Positions 35,805-48,800 of a DNA stretch of 64,000 nucleotides are shown in pieces. Source of the stretch: Macrotis lagotis (taxonomy: Eukaryota > Chordata > Mammalia > Peramelemorphia > Peramelidae); NCBI RefSeq assembly GCF_037893015.1, contig NC_133658.1, positions 287,499,719-287,563,718 of the forward strand, in the 5' to 3' direction. A program made the position numbers and the translations under genes. Position 1 is the stretch's first letter. The number at the start of each line of letters is the position of its first letter. A model generated the notes under the pieces. That model did not search any database. It was not told the origin of the DNA and was given only the letters and a program-made list of their open reading frames with translations.

Positions 35805-38800
35805 GTGCCACGGGCAGCTTCTCCATGGCTCCCTCTCCCTCCCCTCCCTCAACTCGGGTGTGGGCGACATCGCGACACAGCTGCTATATCGTGACAGGTG
35901 TAGATAGACTGGATGTTTGGGGGAGGGAGCGGCATCTCTAATTTATTAGCGTCTTCTGCAATATTAGCAGGTGGGTGAGGATCGAGATTTCTTAGAGAGT
36001 GAGATTTTCTGCGGCGGGGTCGTCGATCGGAAGGAAAAAATCCTTGGATTGTTTTCCCTAGTTCCTATCTTCGGATCGCCAGGACAGAGAAAATAAAGGG
36101 CTTCCTTCAGCTTGGCCTTGGTCAGATAGGTGGAGGGGCCCCACCAAGAATGGGTCCCACGAAAAGGGCTTTTCCCATCAGAGAGATTCAGGATCAAATT
36201 TAGGGACGGGAAGGACTTGACACTCAACCTGGATTCCTAGACCCTTCTCCACTGAGGAATCGGGATTGACCCGGTTCTTCCCCATACCCCACCTTGCAGT
36301 AATTAGTCCTTATAAATTTGCAGTAATTAGTATTTATTGCTCTTGACAATACTCAAAACAAGAGTTTGACTTTGGAAAAGTTTATCTGGGAACATATACC
36401 TGCAAAGAAGTCAACACCTATGGAAAACACTAAGCGATGAAGAGATAAATAAATTATAAATAGATGAACAAATTTAAACATTAGAAAAAAGGAAATATAT
36501 CAGTGAGTTTAGCAAACTACTTAAGGGATTGAAGAATGATTATGTAAACACTTGAATCATTGAATGTCAAGCTGAAAGGGACCTTGGGGGTCATTTGTTC
36601 CAACCCCTTTGCTTTATAATAGGAGAAAAGTGAGACCCAGACAGAAGTGATTGGTCCAAAGTGGAATATTAGTGGGGGGGGCAGAGTAATATATTGAACT
36701 TTTATTCTAGTATATGACTCCTTTCTGGATATGTCTTAAATTTCCTTAGCAGTTATATTAAATAAAAAAAGTCCTTGTTGACATATCTGCATGTTCAGCT
36801 TCCATCAGACATTTTGTTAATTTTGATGGTTTTTCTCCTCCCCCCCCTTTTTTCCCCTGGACATGGCTAGATAATCCGGACACCATGGGGGGGGGGGAAG
36901 AAGGGGGGGAAGAGAGAGAGAGAGAGACAGAGAGAGAGAGACAGAGAGAGACAGAGTAAGAGTTCAGATAAAACAGTAGGGACAGAGAACTGTTGAATGA
37001 AGTAACCTTTGCTTATTCTTACCTCTATGCCTATGCCACCAATAATATTGTGTACATTATTACCAGACCTCAGAAACTTTGCTCAAGCCTTAAGTTGGAA
37101 AAGATTCACTGGACAAGAAGTAGATTCACTCTGTCTTGGTTCCTATTTCCCCACCTTATCCAAAGTACACAATATTTCAGTTGAAAGAGCCATCTCTCTT
37201 GTCATTCTTCCCATCTGTACACAAGTACTTGCCAACTGGCAGGATGGGCCCTAGGCATTTTGGGTGAGTGCTGTAGGGGGTAGGGGAAGGGCAGAATTTG
37301 GTAACAAGATAGGAAATTATGATTAGTTTTATCTCTGTCAGCATCTGCCAGATAGAGCTTCCCAGAGTCTGTGCCTGGGCATTCAAAATCCTGATTCAAT
37401 CTCATGAGATACTAACTTTGCTTCCTTCTGATCTGACCCCAATTCTTTGCAGATCATGCTACAGGAACTTTTGATTCACCAACCAAAGGACCCCATCCAG
37501 TTTATGTTGGATCACTTGCAACGAGACAATGATATGGGTAAGGGCTCAAGCACTACAACTCTATAATTATGGCATTCTATCTTTGTTTTAAAAAACTGAG
37601 AGTTTAATGTTCATGTTTGAGGGGAGCACAGATTGGGGGGATTCAGGATGGCTAATTAGTTAGATGCTTCAATTTCTTTTATAGCACATATAGTAAAATA
37701 TGCTTCAACAGTTATAAAAATAAGAATGTTGGAGTCTACTATGGCATCAATTATTAATGCTTCTGGTGCCCCATCTGATATTTCCTGTTGTCATTAAAGC
37801 TCTCTAATTACCCCTCTTGTCAGGTGTAAATTTGGCTTCCTGTCCTACCTGGATAGGCAGCATCTCTGCTTTTTTGATTAGTTCATTATCTGTTAATGAG
37901 TTCCAGTGCTTGGAGCACTTTTGCTAAAGAACATATCTGCATGAACAGAAACCCAAAGATGATGAATTGGGGAGGAAAGATGTACCCTGAACAAGGAATG
38001 CTTGTACCCTCTCTCAAATTATTTGATTTACAAACTGCTCACCCTTAGGCAGATTATATTTGGCTACGTACAAGTGAACTATCATTTCTGTTCTGCATGA
38101 GCTGTCAGGATGAACTGGTGTCATGGTGCTTTGATGTTTCTTTCAAATCAGAACCTAAGCCATTATGAAAGACCTACCAGAGCATCAGTGAAATTAGGGC
38201 TTAGAGATTCAGAGAGGGGCTTTGTGCATCGATGCTTCATGGTGGTGTTCAGATAGCTGTCAATGTGAAATGTTCATAAATAGTAGTGGGCAGAGGGGAA
38301 AGAACAAGAGAAATTCTCTTAGCATTCAAATTGTGTTCAGCTGACTCTGTCATGCCTATCCCACATAATTTGTTCTGTGCCCCAGCTCAATTGTAGTCTC
38401 AGAATGGCCTAGGTGGAATTGTGGTTGGGTATTATCAGTTGTCTGAACTCTTTGGAATATAATCCAAAGAGAAAATCAAGTTCTTTTTTCAGGTCTCTAA
38501 CATAACCCAAGGCCATCATCACCTATCAAATTAATCTTATACTCTTAGGGCAGGAAAGTTCTTCTAATCTAGAAACTAACTTATCCTGTTGCTTTTAGAT
38601 CCGACTGGACCTTACTCCTCCTGGAAAGGTTTTTGTGTGCCAGTTCAATAAACATTTCCTGAGCACCTACTATGAGCAGAGTTTTTATGTGTTGGGTACT
38701 GGGGAGATCTGAAGTTTAGAAAAACATGGTCTCAGATTAGGGGTATCCAATCTCATATGATAAAAATGTAGGGAAGAAAGAGAAAGTTTATCAAAAGGCC

Positions 38801-41800
38801 TATGATTAACTCATTTCCCCCAAGTCCAAATGATGAACTTGCATAAGGGGTAGGTAACAGAGAACAGTTTCTGTTTATTTGAGTGCAAAGAAGTATTTGT
38901 TTCAGTTACTCCTTTAGGAGTTGGTACAAAGTTACTGCATAGAAAGTATGAAAATAAATTGATATGCGAGTTCCAAGGAGGAAAAGATTATTGCTCATAG
39001 AGGGGAGCCTTCATGAAAGAAGTAGTGTTTGAACTGAGTTTTAAAAATGGATTACAAAAAATGTTGACGAGGGGCATGCAAAATATTCTAGGACATGGGG
39101 GCAGGAAAGTGCTGGGCATGTTTGTGGAAGGAGACATGACAAGGAATAGATTGATGGAAATTGTATAGCACCATAATTTGGGAAAGCAGTGAATACCAGG
39201 CAAAGGAGTTAGAAGGTTCCTTCATAGGTAATAGAGTTCCTACAGAATTCTTCAGAGGAATTGTTGAAATGCTTCAGTTGTGCTGACTCTGAGACCCTAT
39301 TTAGGGTTTTCTTGGCAGAAATTTAGAGTGGTTTGCTATATCCTTCTCCAGCTCATTTTATAGATGTGGAAATGGAGATAAACAGGGTTAAGTGACTTGC
39401 CTGGGATCACACAGTTAGAAAGTGTCTGAGACCAGAGCTGAATTCAGGAGATGAGTCTTCCTGATTCTTGTTCCTAGAACTCTATCCATTTCACCACCTA
39501 GCTCCTCTAACTGAGGGAAGGACAAGATCAACTCTATGGATAAATGGTAGCCTGGAAGCAGGATGAAGAATGAATTAGAGGAGGTAAAACATAAGATTGG
39601 AAACCTGCTAGAGGGCACATGGTAATGAGTGCCCATATTAGGATTGTAGTAATATAATAGGAGAGGAGAGATGCAAGGCACTGTATATACATTGTCAGAT
39701 ACATTCTTTATCCCAGATTTTTTGTTTTGGCTTGTCTTACTTTGTCAGAAGAGAAGGTTTGATTTATAGTGGGATTGGAAAGGATCATGATGCAAAGACA
39801 AAACATAAAAAAAAGATTTTAATAATGTCCAACTGAGAAATACTTTTTCCTATGTTATTAATATCACAATGGTTCATTTTTTAACAAACATTTAGTAAGC
39901 ACCTATTATGTTACTGTGCTAGGTCCTAGGATTGCAAAAATGAACCCCCCCCAAAAAAAGACATAGTTCCTGTGTTCAGGGAACTTATAGTTTAGAAAAG
40001 GAGGTATATGTGTGCATAAATTTAATACAAGTTAGAACAGGTTAAACTTATAGGAGAGGTCAAACAACCATAGAGTCATAAGAGATTGGAAAGAAGGAAG
40101 AAATGAGGACCAGAACTAGGGTAATTGAAATGATAATACTTATGCAAAATAAAAAAAAGGTTTGACACTTGATTAGATATTAAGGATGGAAGAAGGGAGA
40201 AGAAAGAGTTTATAACAAACAAAAAACTCTGAGGTTTCCAGACTCTGTCATTAGGAGCAGTAACATCTTCAATAGGAGTAAAGGAATTAATAGATAATTT
40301 GAGGCATTTGGGGCACTGGAAATAAATTAGTTCAGTTTTGAGCATATTGTGTTTGAAGGGTTGTCAGGGAATCCAAGTCAAGGACATTTAATTCATTCAT
40401 GCAATTTTACAGCTGATAGGACATCTAGAATTCATCTAATCTAACTCTGTCATTTTAAAGTGGGGAAATTGAAGATCAGAGAAAGCTAGTGATTTGTTGG
40501 GTTTTTTTTTTCAAAGCGATGGGAGTGGGCCTTAGCAGAGTTTACTAACATATATTCCCTTTACTGGAAGACTATTTTTAACCCACTTTTCAGTCTAGGC
40601 TTGGTTTGGGTACCAGAGTTGGGATAGGGAGCTACCATTGTGGAATATTATGAGGAATATACCAGGAAGATGCTCCACCTTTCTTTCCTTCAAAAAAGAT
40701 TTGTCTGTCTTACATTAGTATTTGACATTCTACTATATTTTTTTGATAAATTTTTTTGCATAAAGTGAGATAATATTTTTTAATAGGACTGAACTGATAA
40801 CAAGCTGAGAAATGAGGTCATTAACTAAGTAAAAAAAATAGCAAAACCAATAACAGTCACTTTATGAGTGACTGCAAGATATTGTGCTATGCACTATGGG
40901 AAAAAGGTCAAATCTAAACAAAGTCCCTGACTTCTAGGAGCATGCAATCTTGAAGAAAAGATGTGAACATATTTTTAAAAATATCAAAATAATGCTCTGG
41001 TTACTGAATTCTATGGGAAATGTAAATTTCCTTTACTTGATATCATAGGCTAGAATGGAAGAACTGGATGGAATTTCAAAAACTTATTTAGTCTAGTTCC
41101 TTCATTTGAAAAAAAAATTAGTGATATCTTTTGTTTTTATATCACCTCTAGAATATATTTCTCTTTGTTTTCTTAATCCAGTGAACCATCTCTTGTAACA
41201 AAGAATAAAAAAAGAAAAAAAGGAGTTTAGTAAAACTAGTGTATCAGCTGAATCAGTATATGTGATGTTCAAAATATTTTTAAGGAAGGGGAAGTGCATT
41301 TTCTCCTGTTTTTTCAAGGGTGAAGTTCATTTAATTTACATAGAATTCAATTTTTTGTGGTTTTCATTTGCAGTGCTTCTGTCTTTGTGTAGAGTTCCCC
41401 CACACCCCTCTAGTTCTGCTTCTTTTATTCTACATCTATCAATTCATATGTCTTTCTATGCTTCTCTGCATGCTAAATATTTTTCATTTCTTATGGGATA
41501 GCATTAACAAATGCATTTTTGAGTTAGAACAAGGGAAGCTAGGTGGCATGGTGGATAGAGCACCAGTCCTGGAGTCAGGAGAACCTGAGTTCAAATCTGA
41601 TAATTACCTAACTGTGTGATCTTGGGCAAGTCACTTAACCCCATTGCCTTGCAAAAACCGAAAGAGCAAAAACTTAAAATAGATCAAATTTATAGGAGTG
41701 GTCAAACAATTCAAGTCAATGATGGATACCTATTTTGTTTACAATTCTTTTCTATTAGAAAAAGAGTTGCTATGAATATTTTAGTATTCAAATCTATCCT

Positions 41801-42778
41801 TTCATTTTACAAATAAAGGAACTAAGCCTCAAAGAAGGAAAGTGACTTATTAAAGATCACACAGCTAGTCTGCAATCCAACTGGGGTTAGAACTTGAGTC
41901 TCCTGCATATCCAATCAGTAATTTTGCCACTGTAATTTGAGGACATTTTGTAAAGGGGTTGGAATATCTGGGCCACTGCCTTAGACTACCATGTCTCCAA
42001 AGGCAAAATGAAGGGGCCTTTGTTAACTGGTACACCAGTCTTCAACTCCTATGCTAATTGGTCCTGGATTTGGGTGAGTGGGGGTTAAACACAATACACA
42101 GCAACATGCCCAGTGTCAGCTGCAAAGGGGGAGCAGACCTTCAGACAGATCCCTAGAGAGTGTGCAGATGAGCAAAGGAGGCTAGCCCGCTGCCACATTG
42201 GCTGCCAGCCCCTAAGCACAGAGAAAGCAGATTTAGTACAAAGTGAGCATTTACAGTAGCCCTGGGCAATATTAAAGCATGAGATGGTGTATATAATAGT
42301 ATGTTTCGTTTTTTATCAAACGTTTGTCCAAGAAAGCTGTGTATTAAAGCTCCAATACCTAAGGGTTTTCTTGTGAATTTTAAATCACACTCCTAGTTCA
42401 ACCTCAAAAGGATCTGTGGATGGAAAGGTTTTTTGATTTCCTTTGAAGTGGTTTGAAGAAGTTGATTACTCTTGGCACTCAAGCAGTCTTTTATGACACT
42501 GTTTATAAATAATTACTCATGAGCAGGGCTGGAGTTTCAAGGTGTTAGATTTTAAGAAACCAGAATTAATCACGTAATATGTGAGGGAGAAATTAGGGGG
42601 AGAGAAAGGCAGCTGATGTTCCCCTTTTAAAGCATTTTCATAGATTGTGTACAATTTTGGTGCCACTTACAGAAACCAATAAGGGGAGGGTTTTCCCTGC
42701 AGCCATCCAAGTAAGATAACTTTGTCAAGACGAATGTGTAATTTGGGTCTCAGGCTTATTCTAGGAGTGCACCAGCCT

Positions 42779-42831
<53 letters not shown>

Positions 42832-45800
42832 GAGAGATCCATTTCTTGTGTACACAGGAAGAGTACACAGAAATACATGGCCAACTCATTTGAACCAAAG
42901 TTTTAGCAAAGCATACATAGATAGCTCAAGCTGAAACTAACTTTAGGTCTCCTCATTCCCCTCTGTACTCTCCTTCACTGTTGCCTGAACAAACTTCTCT
43001 TGACCCCTGGGCAGGTCATTGTCCCACCTAGAGTAGCTTCCTTCCTCTGACATATCTTATTATCCAAATTTCCTCCTACAAAGAACTAAGTCAAAGTCCC
43101 TCATGAACATTTCCCTGGCTTTACTAACCTACACTAAGCTCTCTTTCTCAGTTCCTGTAGGATTCAGTATCCAAAGTACTTTTTTGGTAAACTTATAAAT
43201 TCCTGGAAGATGGAGACTTCCATCTTAGACTTGTTCTGTTTCACCTAGTATAGAGCACAGTGCCTTGCAGTCACTCAGCAAACATTTATTTTAAATATTT
43301 ATTATATACAAAGCCTTGTGTTAGGTGCTGGTGATCTATAGATGACAAAGAATAATCAAGTGTCTTGCCTCAAGCTTCCAGTCTAGGGGGGCGGGGCAGC
43401 GGATGTAGCATGCACACAAATGAGTGTCATCAGAGATTCAGTGTGTTAAAGGCAGAAAAAGGTCCAGACAAAGGACTATGGGAAAAGAAGAAGTAGAAGA
43501 GATACCTTTGGGATGTGAAGATCAGGGAAGGCTCATGGAGGAGGTAGCACTTGAGAGGAGCCTTGTTGTTGTTGTTGTTGTTGTTGCTTGCCCTTCATTC
43601 TCAAAGAAGTCCCTGACAATCAGGGAGATGATGTGAGGACATACACGTGAATTGAATTTAAGTGAGGGAGTGTTGCACAAAGTCAACAGTTATTTTCACT
43701 TTGGAACTATCTAGATCCTATGGCCAGATATAGATTAGGATGAATGGAGTTACCCTGGATGCTGGAGGAGACTTTGGTTTTGCAAGATGCCTAGTAGTCA
43801 AAGATAAGCTAAAAGCTAAAAGGGAGATTTCATGAAGGAGATGGGACTTGAACTGAACTGTGGGAAGTGCTTGGCTAGATAGACAGGATTGTGGAAAGCA
43901 TTTCAGATCTAAGGAATAGTATGAACGGGAAACAGCTCCCCATGCCAGGGATAGATTAATTTACAGGGATAAATTAGTTAAAGTCTTCTAATTCAAGGTT
44001 TGGTGAACAGTCTACATGAATTCTCATAAGTGGGGAAATACTCAAACAGACCAGAAACAGCTAGTAGTTGATTTTGGAAGGATCATAGAGGAGCATAAAA
44101 GAAAGGAATATGAATTAAGACTGGAAAGGTAACTCCAAGTCAGATTGTGGAGGACCTTAAATACTAAGCTAAGGAGTCTGTATTTTTTGATAAGTCAACA
44201 GTTAGCCCCAGAAGGTTTCTGAGGAAAGGAAGCATCATTAATCCTGTGCCTTAGGAAGATTATTTTGGTACCATGTGAAATGAACTGAAAAGATTAAGGA
44301 CTGGGGTGAAGGAGCAGGGAGATTATATTGTAGGTGACCAGCAAATATATGTTGTAAAGGATGAGGTGGAGGAAGAAAGACTTTAGAAAGGTTTAAGAAT
44401 GGGTGACCAAATGGGTAGCCCATGGTATGCCTGCTAACCATAACTCTTTTGTGCACAAATTCAATAGCCTTCACCTGTCCTCATTCTTGGTTCTGTAGGA
44501 TATACCAAAACATCTGATATATAATCCCTATCCCAAGAAAATCAGTCTAGAATGGGATGATAAATAGGCACAAATGAAAAGATAAATAACATAGAAATAA
44601 GCATTAAAATGAGTGGTACAATGATCAGTATTACAGAATTTCAGAGTAGAGGGAGATAACAGTAGCTAAAGTGTTCAGGGGAAATTTCATGAAGGAGATG
44701 GGACTTGAACTGAACTGTGGGAAGTGCTTGGCTAGATAGACAGGATTGTGGAAAGCATTTCAGATCTAAGGAATAGCGTGAACAAAGGAAACAGCTCCCC
44801 ATGCCAGGGATAGATCAATTTACAGGGATAAATTAGGTAAAGTCCTCTATGCTGGGGCCCTTCTGGATGATCTAAATTCTGGCCTTATGTGTACTGGAGT
44901 CATAACTTATTTATTGAGTTCTTCCTATTCATGTTACACCTCATCCTACTCCATTCAATATGGAAAGGAAGGGTAGAGAGAGTACAAGACTATTGTATTC
45001 ATATCTGAAGGTAGCTTCCATGTGCCTGTTCAGAGATTTTGTTGAGTTAGACTGATGATCTATAAAAGTAAGTCATTTTCATTCTTTATTGTAAATGTCA
45101 ATCTATCCAAAATCCAATTTTGAATCTTTAACTGCGTAAGTTGTTCAAGGATATATAAAAGCACAGAAACTGACAAATCAGGGGCCTCCCTTTAATGTTA
45201 GAATAAGGAATACGAACTGAGGAATATATTGTATAAAAATAGGGTGGAAAGATGTTGAAAAAAGAAGACTGAAGTAGATGGGACTTCCCAGGGAAAGCAT
45301 TCCCAGAGGTATAATTTTAATTCAGTTTCCTTAGTCCTACTGAGAAATGGTGAGAAAGGACACTGAACTTGGACAATGAACTGCCTGAAAGAATATTCCC
45401 CTGGGAGCTGCAGATGTCACTTGCATTCCCTTTTAACATTTAGTTTTCTTTTTGAAAGGTACCAGATCCCTGTGTTCTCACTGGGAGTATTATCTAGTTC
45501 CTTCTTTTTTATCCTTTCCAAAAAGCTACTAGGAAAATAAAGGCTTTGGATTGCAAGAGCAGGTGAGATCCATGCCTGATTGAAGAATTGGACCTTGCCT
45601 ATCATCTTGGCTATCAGAGGTTAGCTATACCTGCCAGAAGCAGCCATGGGAATGCAGAAGAAACTTTGCATTTGTAGCCAAAAGATCTGGGCTCAGGAGC
45701 TGGCGTTGGCACTAGCAATTTGCCTTGTATGTAAAATGGGAATAGCAATAATTGATGCTCAACACTTTATATTTCCTAGGTTTTCTTTGAGAATAATGCT

Positions 45801-48800
45801 CTGCAAATCTTTAAAATACAATGCAAATATGATCTGGAAAAAAGAGACTTGAAGAGAGCTCAATTAGTTTGGCTATCTTTACTGGGTCAATAGCTAAGCA
45901 AGGAAGAGAAGGTGGATCTTCAATGTCCCCATCCCCTGCTAGTGGATTATACATTCCCTCTTTTCACCTAGCATGGGAAAAAAATCCAACAACATGAAAT
46001 AGTGAATTGGACATTCTCTAGGGAATCTGTGTAGCATGTAGCATGTAGCATCTGCAGGAGACATGTGGTCTCTTTTTCCTTTGGTTCAGACTGCAGTTAA
46101 TCATCTATCCCAACTCTTAAGATGGCAGTCTTTTCTTTCAAAAGCACCAGAGACCCTAAACTAATTCTGTGGCTATTTGGAATTATTTTAGGGCAGGGAG
46201 CATCAGACTATGACCCAGAAATTCTCAGGCAGCATTTTCTATTTGCATAGAAATGCCCATATCTGAAAACAAAGTCATTCTTATCTTGGGTTTTATAAAT
46301 CTAGTTCAGACACTTTGTGTTCCCTCCATTATTTCTCTCTGTAAATGATGTGGAATACAATTTGCTAAATAAAAAAGCATAAATATAAAAATGCTTTTGA
46401 AAGTCGATTTACATAAAATACAGCTTTATTTGGGAGAGGGTCTCAGAGACAAAGTTCCTGTTTAAAATGCTTTATGTTGTTTGAAATCCCAATTGTTCTT
46501 GATATTTATTAGTTCAGCAAATATGCTACCTTATCTGTGTCCCCTTGGAGTAAGAAAAATAAACCATCTCAGTGATCACTTACTTCTCTAAACACAGAGA
46601 ATATGTTCTACAGTAATAGTATCTCCTGTGTAGCTCTGTTACAAATGGTTGTGTCACTTAAGGAAAATGAAATCCTGGGGAGGAGAGAAATAAATACACC
46701 CAGAGTACAGCAGACATGGGAGGATGCATTGTAATGCTGAGATTTGATATTTAAATCTTTTCATTCCACAGTGCCAAAGATTTTTATATTGGGCCCACCT
46801 GCCTCTGGGAAAACGACTATTGTAAGTGCACTGTATTAAGTGTTATTTTACAGTATCATCTCATTCCCAGCATTGATGGGGAATTAGGTGTTCCCTATAA
46901 GTGATATTTTGAGATATAAAATGTATGTTATTTCTATAGAACTTTGTCCTAGGCACACAGGGAGCTCCAAAAGTTAGATAAAGTTTCTGCTATCAAAGGA
47001 ATCTAGTAAAGGGGATAAGTTGCAAACATATCTAATTATGGTGAAGGACACAATATTACATGAGGGATGTAAAACAATGATACATGAAATCCAAAGGGAA
47101 AGGTCAATATTGATGGAGGAGGAGAGATGGATTGTATTAACACAAGCATTTCTTTTTTAAAAAAAAATTTTTTTAAGAAAGAGTTTATTTATTTTGAATT
47201 TTACAATTTTCCCCCTATTCCCCATTCCTTCCCCCACCCCCCACAGAAGGCATTCTGTTAGTGTTTACATTGGTTCCATGTTATACATTGATCTCATTTG
47301 AATGTGATGACAGAGAAATCATATCCTTAAGGAAGAAAAATAAAGTATGAGATAGTAAAATTACTTCATAATATAATGCTTTTTTTTCTAATTTGACAGT
47401 AATAGTCTTTGGTCTTTGTTCAAAGTCCATAATTCTTTCTCTGGATATGTATGGTATTCTCCATTGCAGATAGCTCAAAATTGTTCCTGGTTGTTGCACT
47501 GAAGGGATGAGTAAGTCCATCAGGGTTGATCATCGCCCCATGTTGCTGTTAGGGTGTACAATGTATTTTTGGTTGGGCTCATCTTGCTCAGCTTCAGTTC
47601 ATACAAATTTTTCCAGGCTTCCCTGAATTCTCATCCCTCCTGGTTTTTAATAGAACAATAGTGTTCCACGACATACATACCACAGTTTGTTAAGCCATTC
47701 CCCAATTGAAGGACATTCACTTAATTTCCAATTCTTTGCCACCACAAACAGGACTGCTATGAATATTTTTGTACAAGTGATGTTTTTACCCTTTTTTTAT
47801 CATCTCTTCAGGGTATAGACCCAGTAGTGGTATTGCTGGGTCAAAGGGTATGCACATTTTTGTTGCCCTTTGGGCATAATCCCAAATTGCTCTCCAGAAA
47901 GGCTGGATGAGTTCACAGATCCACCAACAATATATTAGTGTCCCAGATTTCCCACATCCCTTTCAGCATTGATCTTTGGCCTTTCTGGTCATATTGGCCA
48001 GTCTGAGAGGTGTGAGGTGATATCTCAGAGATGCTTTAATTTGCATTTCTCTAATAAGTAATGATTTGGAGCAATTTTTCATATGACTATGGATTGCTTT
48101 GATCTCATCTGTAAATTGCCTTTGCATATCCTTTGACTATTTATCAATTGGGGAATGGCTAACACAAGCATTTCTGTAGAAGGTGGCATTTGAATTTAAA
48201 TATAAAAATTCAGTAGAGGAAGAAAAAGGAAGTTGGGCATTCCAAGTTTAAGAAACAACATAAGCAGATTCATGAAAATATAGGAAATGTTTTGGAGGCA
48301 AAGAATATAATTCAATTTAGCTGAATTTAGAGATAATTGGGTCTTACCCCTTTATGTTTCTATACAATTAAAAAAAACTTTTGATCATTGTTGACTGAAA
48401 CTTTTCTTAAATAATACATTTCCTTCTAAAAAATAATAATCCATTTCCTTGCCTTCTTAGAGAATCCTGGACTTATAATGCAAGATTATTTTGTTGAGTT
48501 AGGGCCATCATTCTGAATATCAGAATTTTTTAATTAGAATGGATATCTAGCTGAATGTTTTATATGACTAGCATATAATGAAGTTCTTAGGTCCTTTTGA
48601 GCTGATTAACCAACTCACTTTTTTCTCTCTTGAATTCTTCATCACTTCCCATACATTTAATTGTCATCTCTATATGAATGGTTCCTAGATCCAGCTTCTA
48701 TCTTTCTCCAGGTCTAGTCACACATCACCAACTATCTATTAGAAATTTCTAACTGAATGTTCTATGTTCTGTATTCATTTTCTACTGGTTCAAACTTATT

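Larger units (their letters stand above)
34400..35900. promoter_or_regulatory. CpG-rich divergent promoter region of SPACA9 (minus) and AK8 (plus)
   Basis: GC content and CpG density rise sharply against the AT-rich surroundings, most of all at 35,380-35,760. Two blocks are seen. The first (34,440-34,625) has a GC box GGGCGGGGC (34581-34589), a CCGG-rich palindrome (34516-34534) and the X-box-like GGTACCATGGCAAT (34611-34624). The second, around the AK8 start, has ATGACGCA and paired GCAAC/GTTGC elements. A (GT)45 tract lies between them. Both flanking genes are cilium/flagellum genes, usual RFX/FOXJ1 targets. Transcription starts were not located. Confidence 0.7.
37538..46771 (+). other. AK8 intron 2
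   Basis: 9.2 kb. It holds an RTE-tailed SINE (39285-39515), copies of repeat family R (about 39530-40370, 43290-44450), a SINE (41533-41660), MIR pieces, a (CA)n tract, an L2 piece and a 164-bp direct duplication (43827/44684). Outside these I see no gene. Confidence 0.7.

Noticed and set aside
35178-35870. 230-codon minus-strand open frame over the AK8 start
   Set aside because: A GC-rich CpG-island frame with no recognisable motif; it runs across AK8 exon 1 on the other strand.
47281-47520. Minus-strand frame [20 protein letters not shown]
   Set aside because: Translation of an L1 3' UTR; similar frames appear at 6.3 and 54.4 kb because the repeat recurs.
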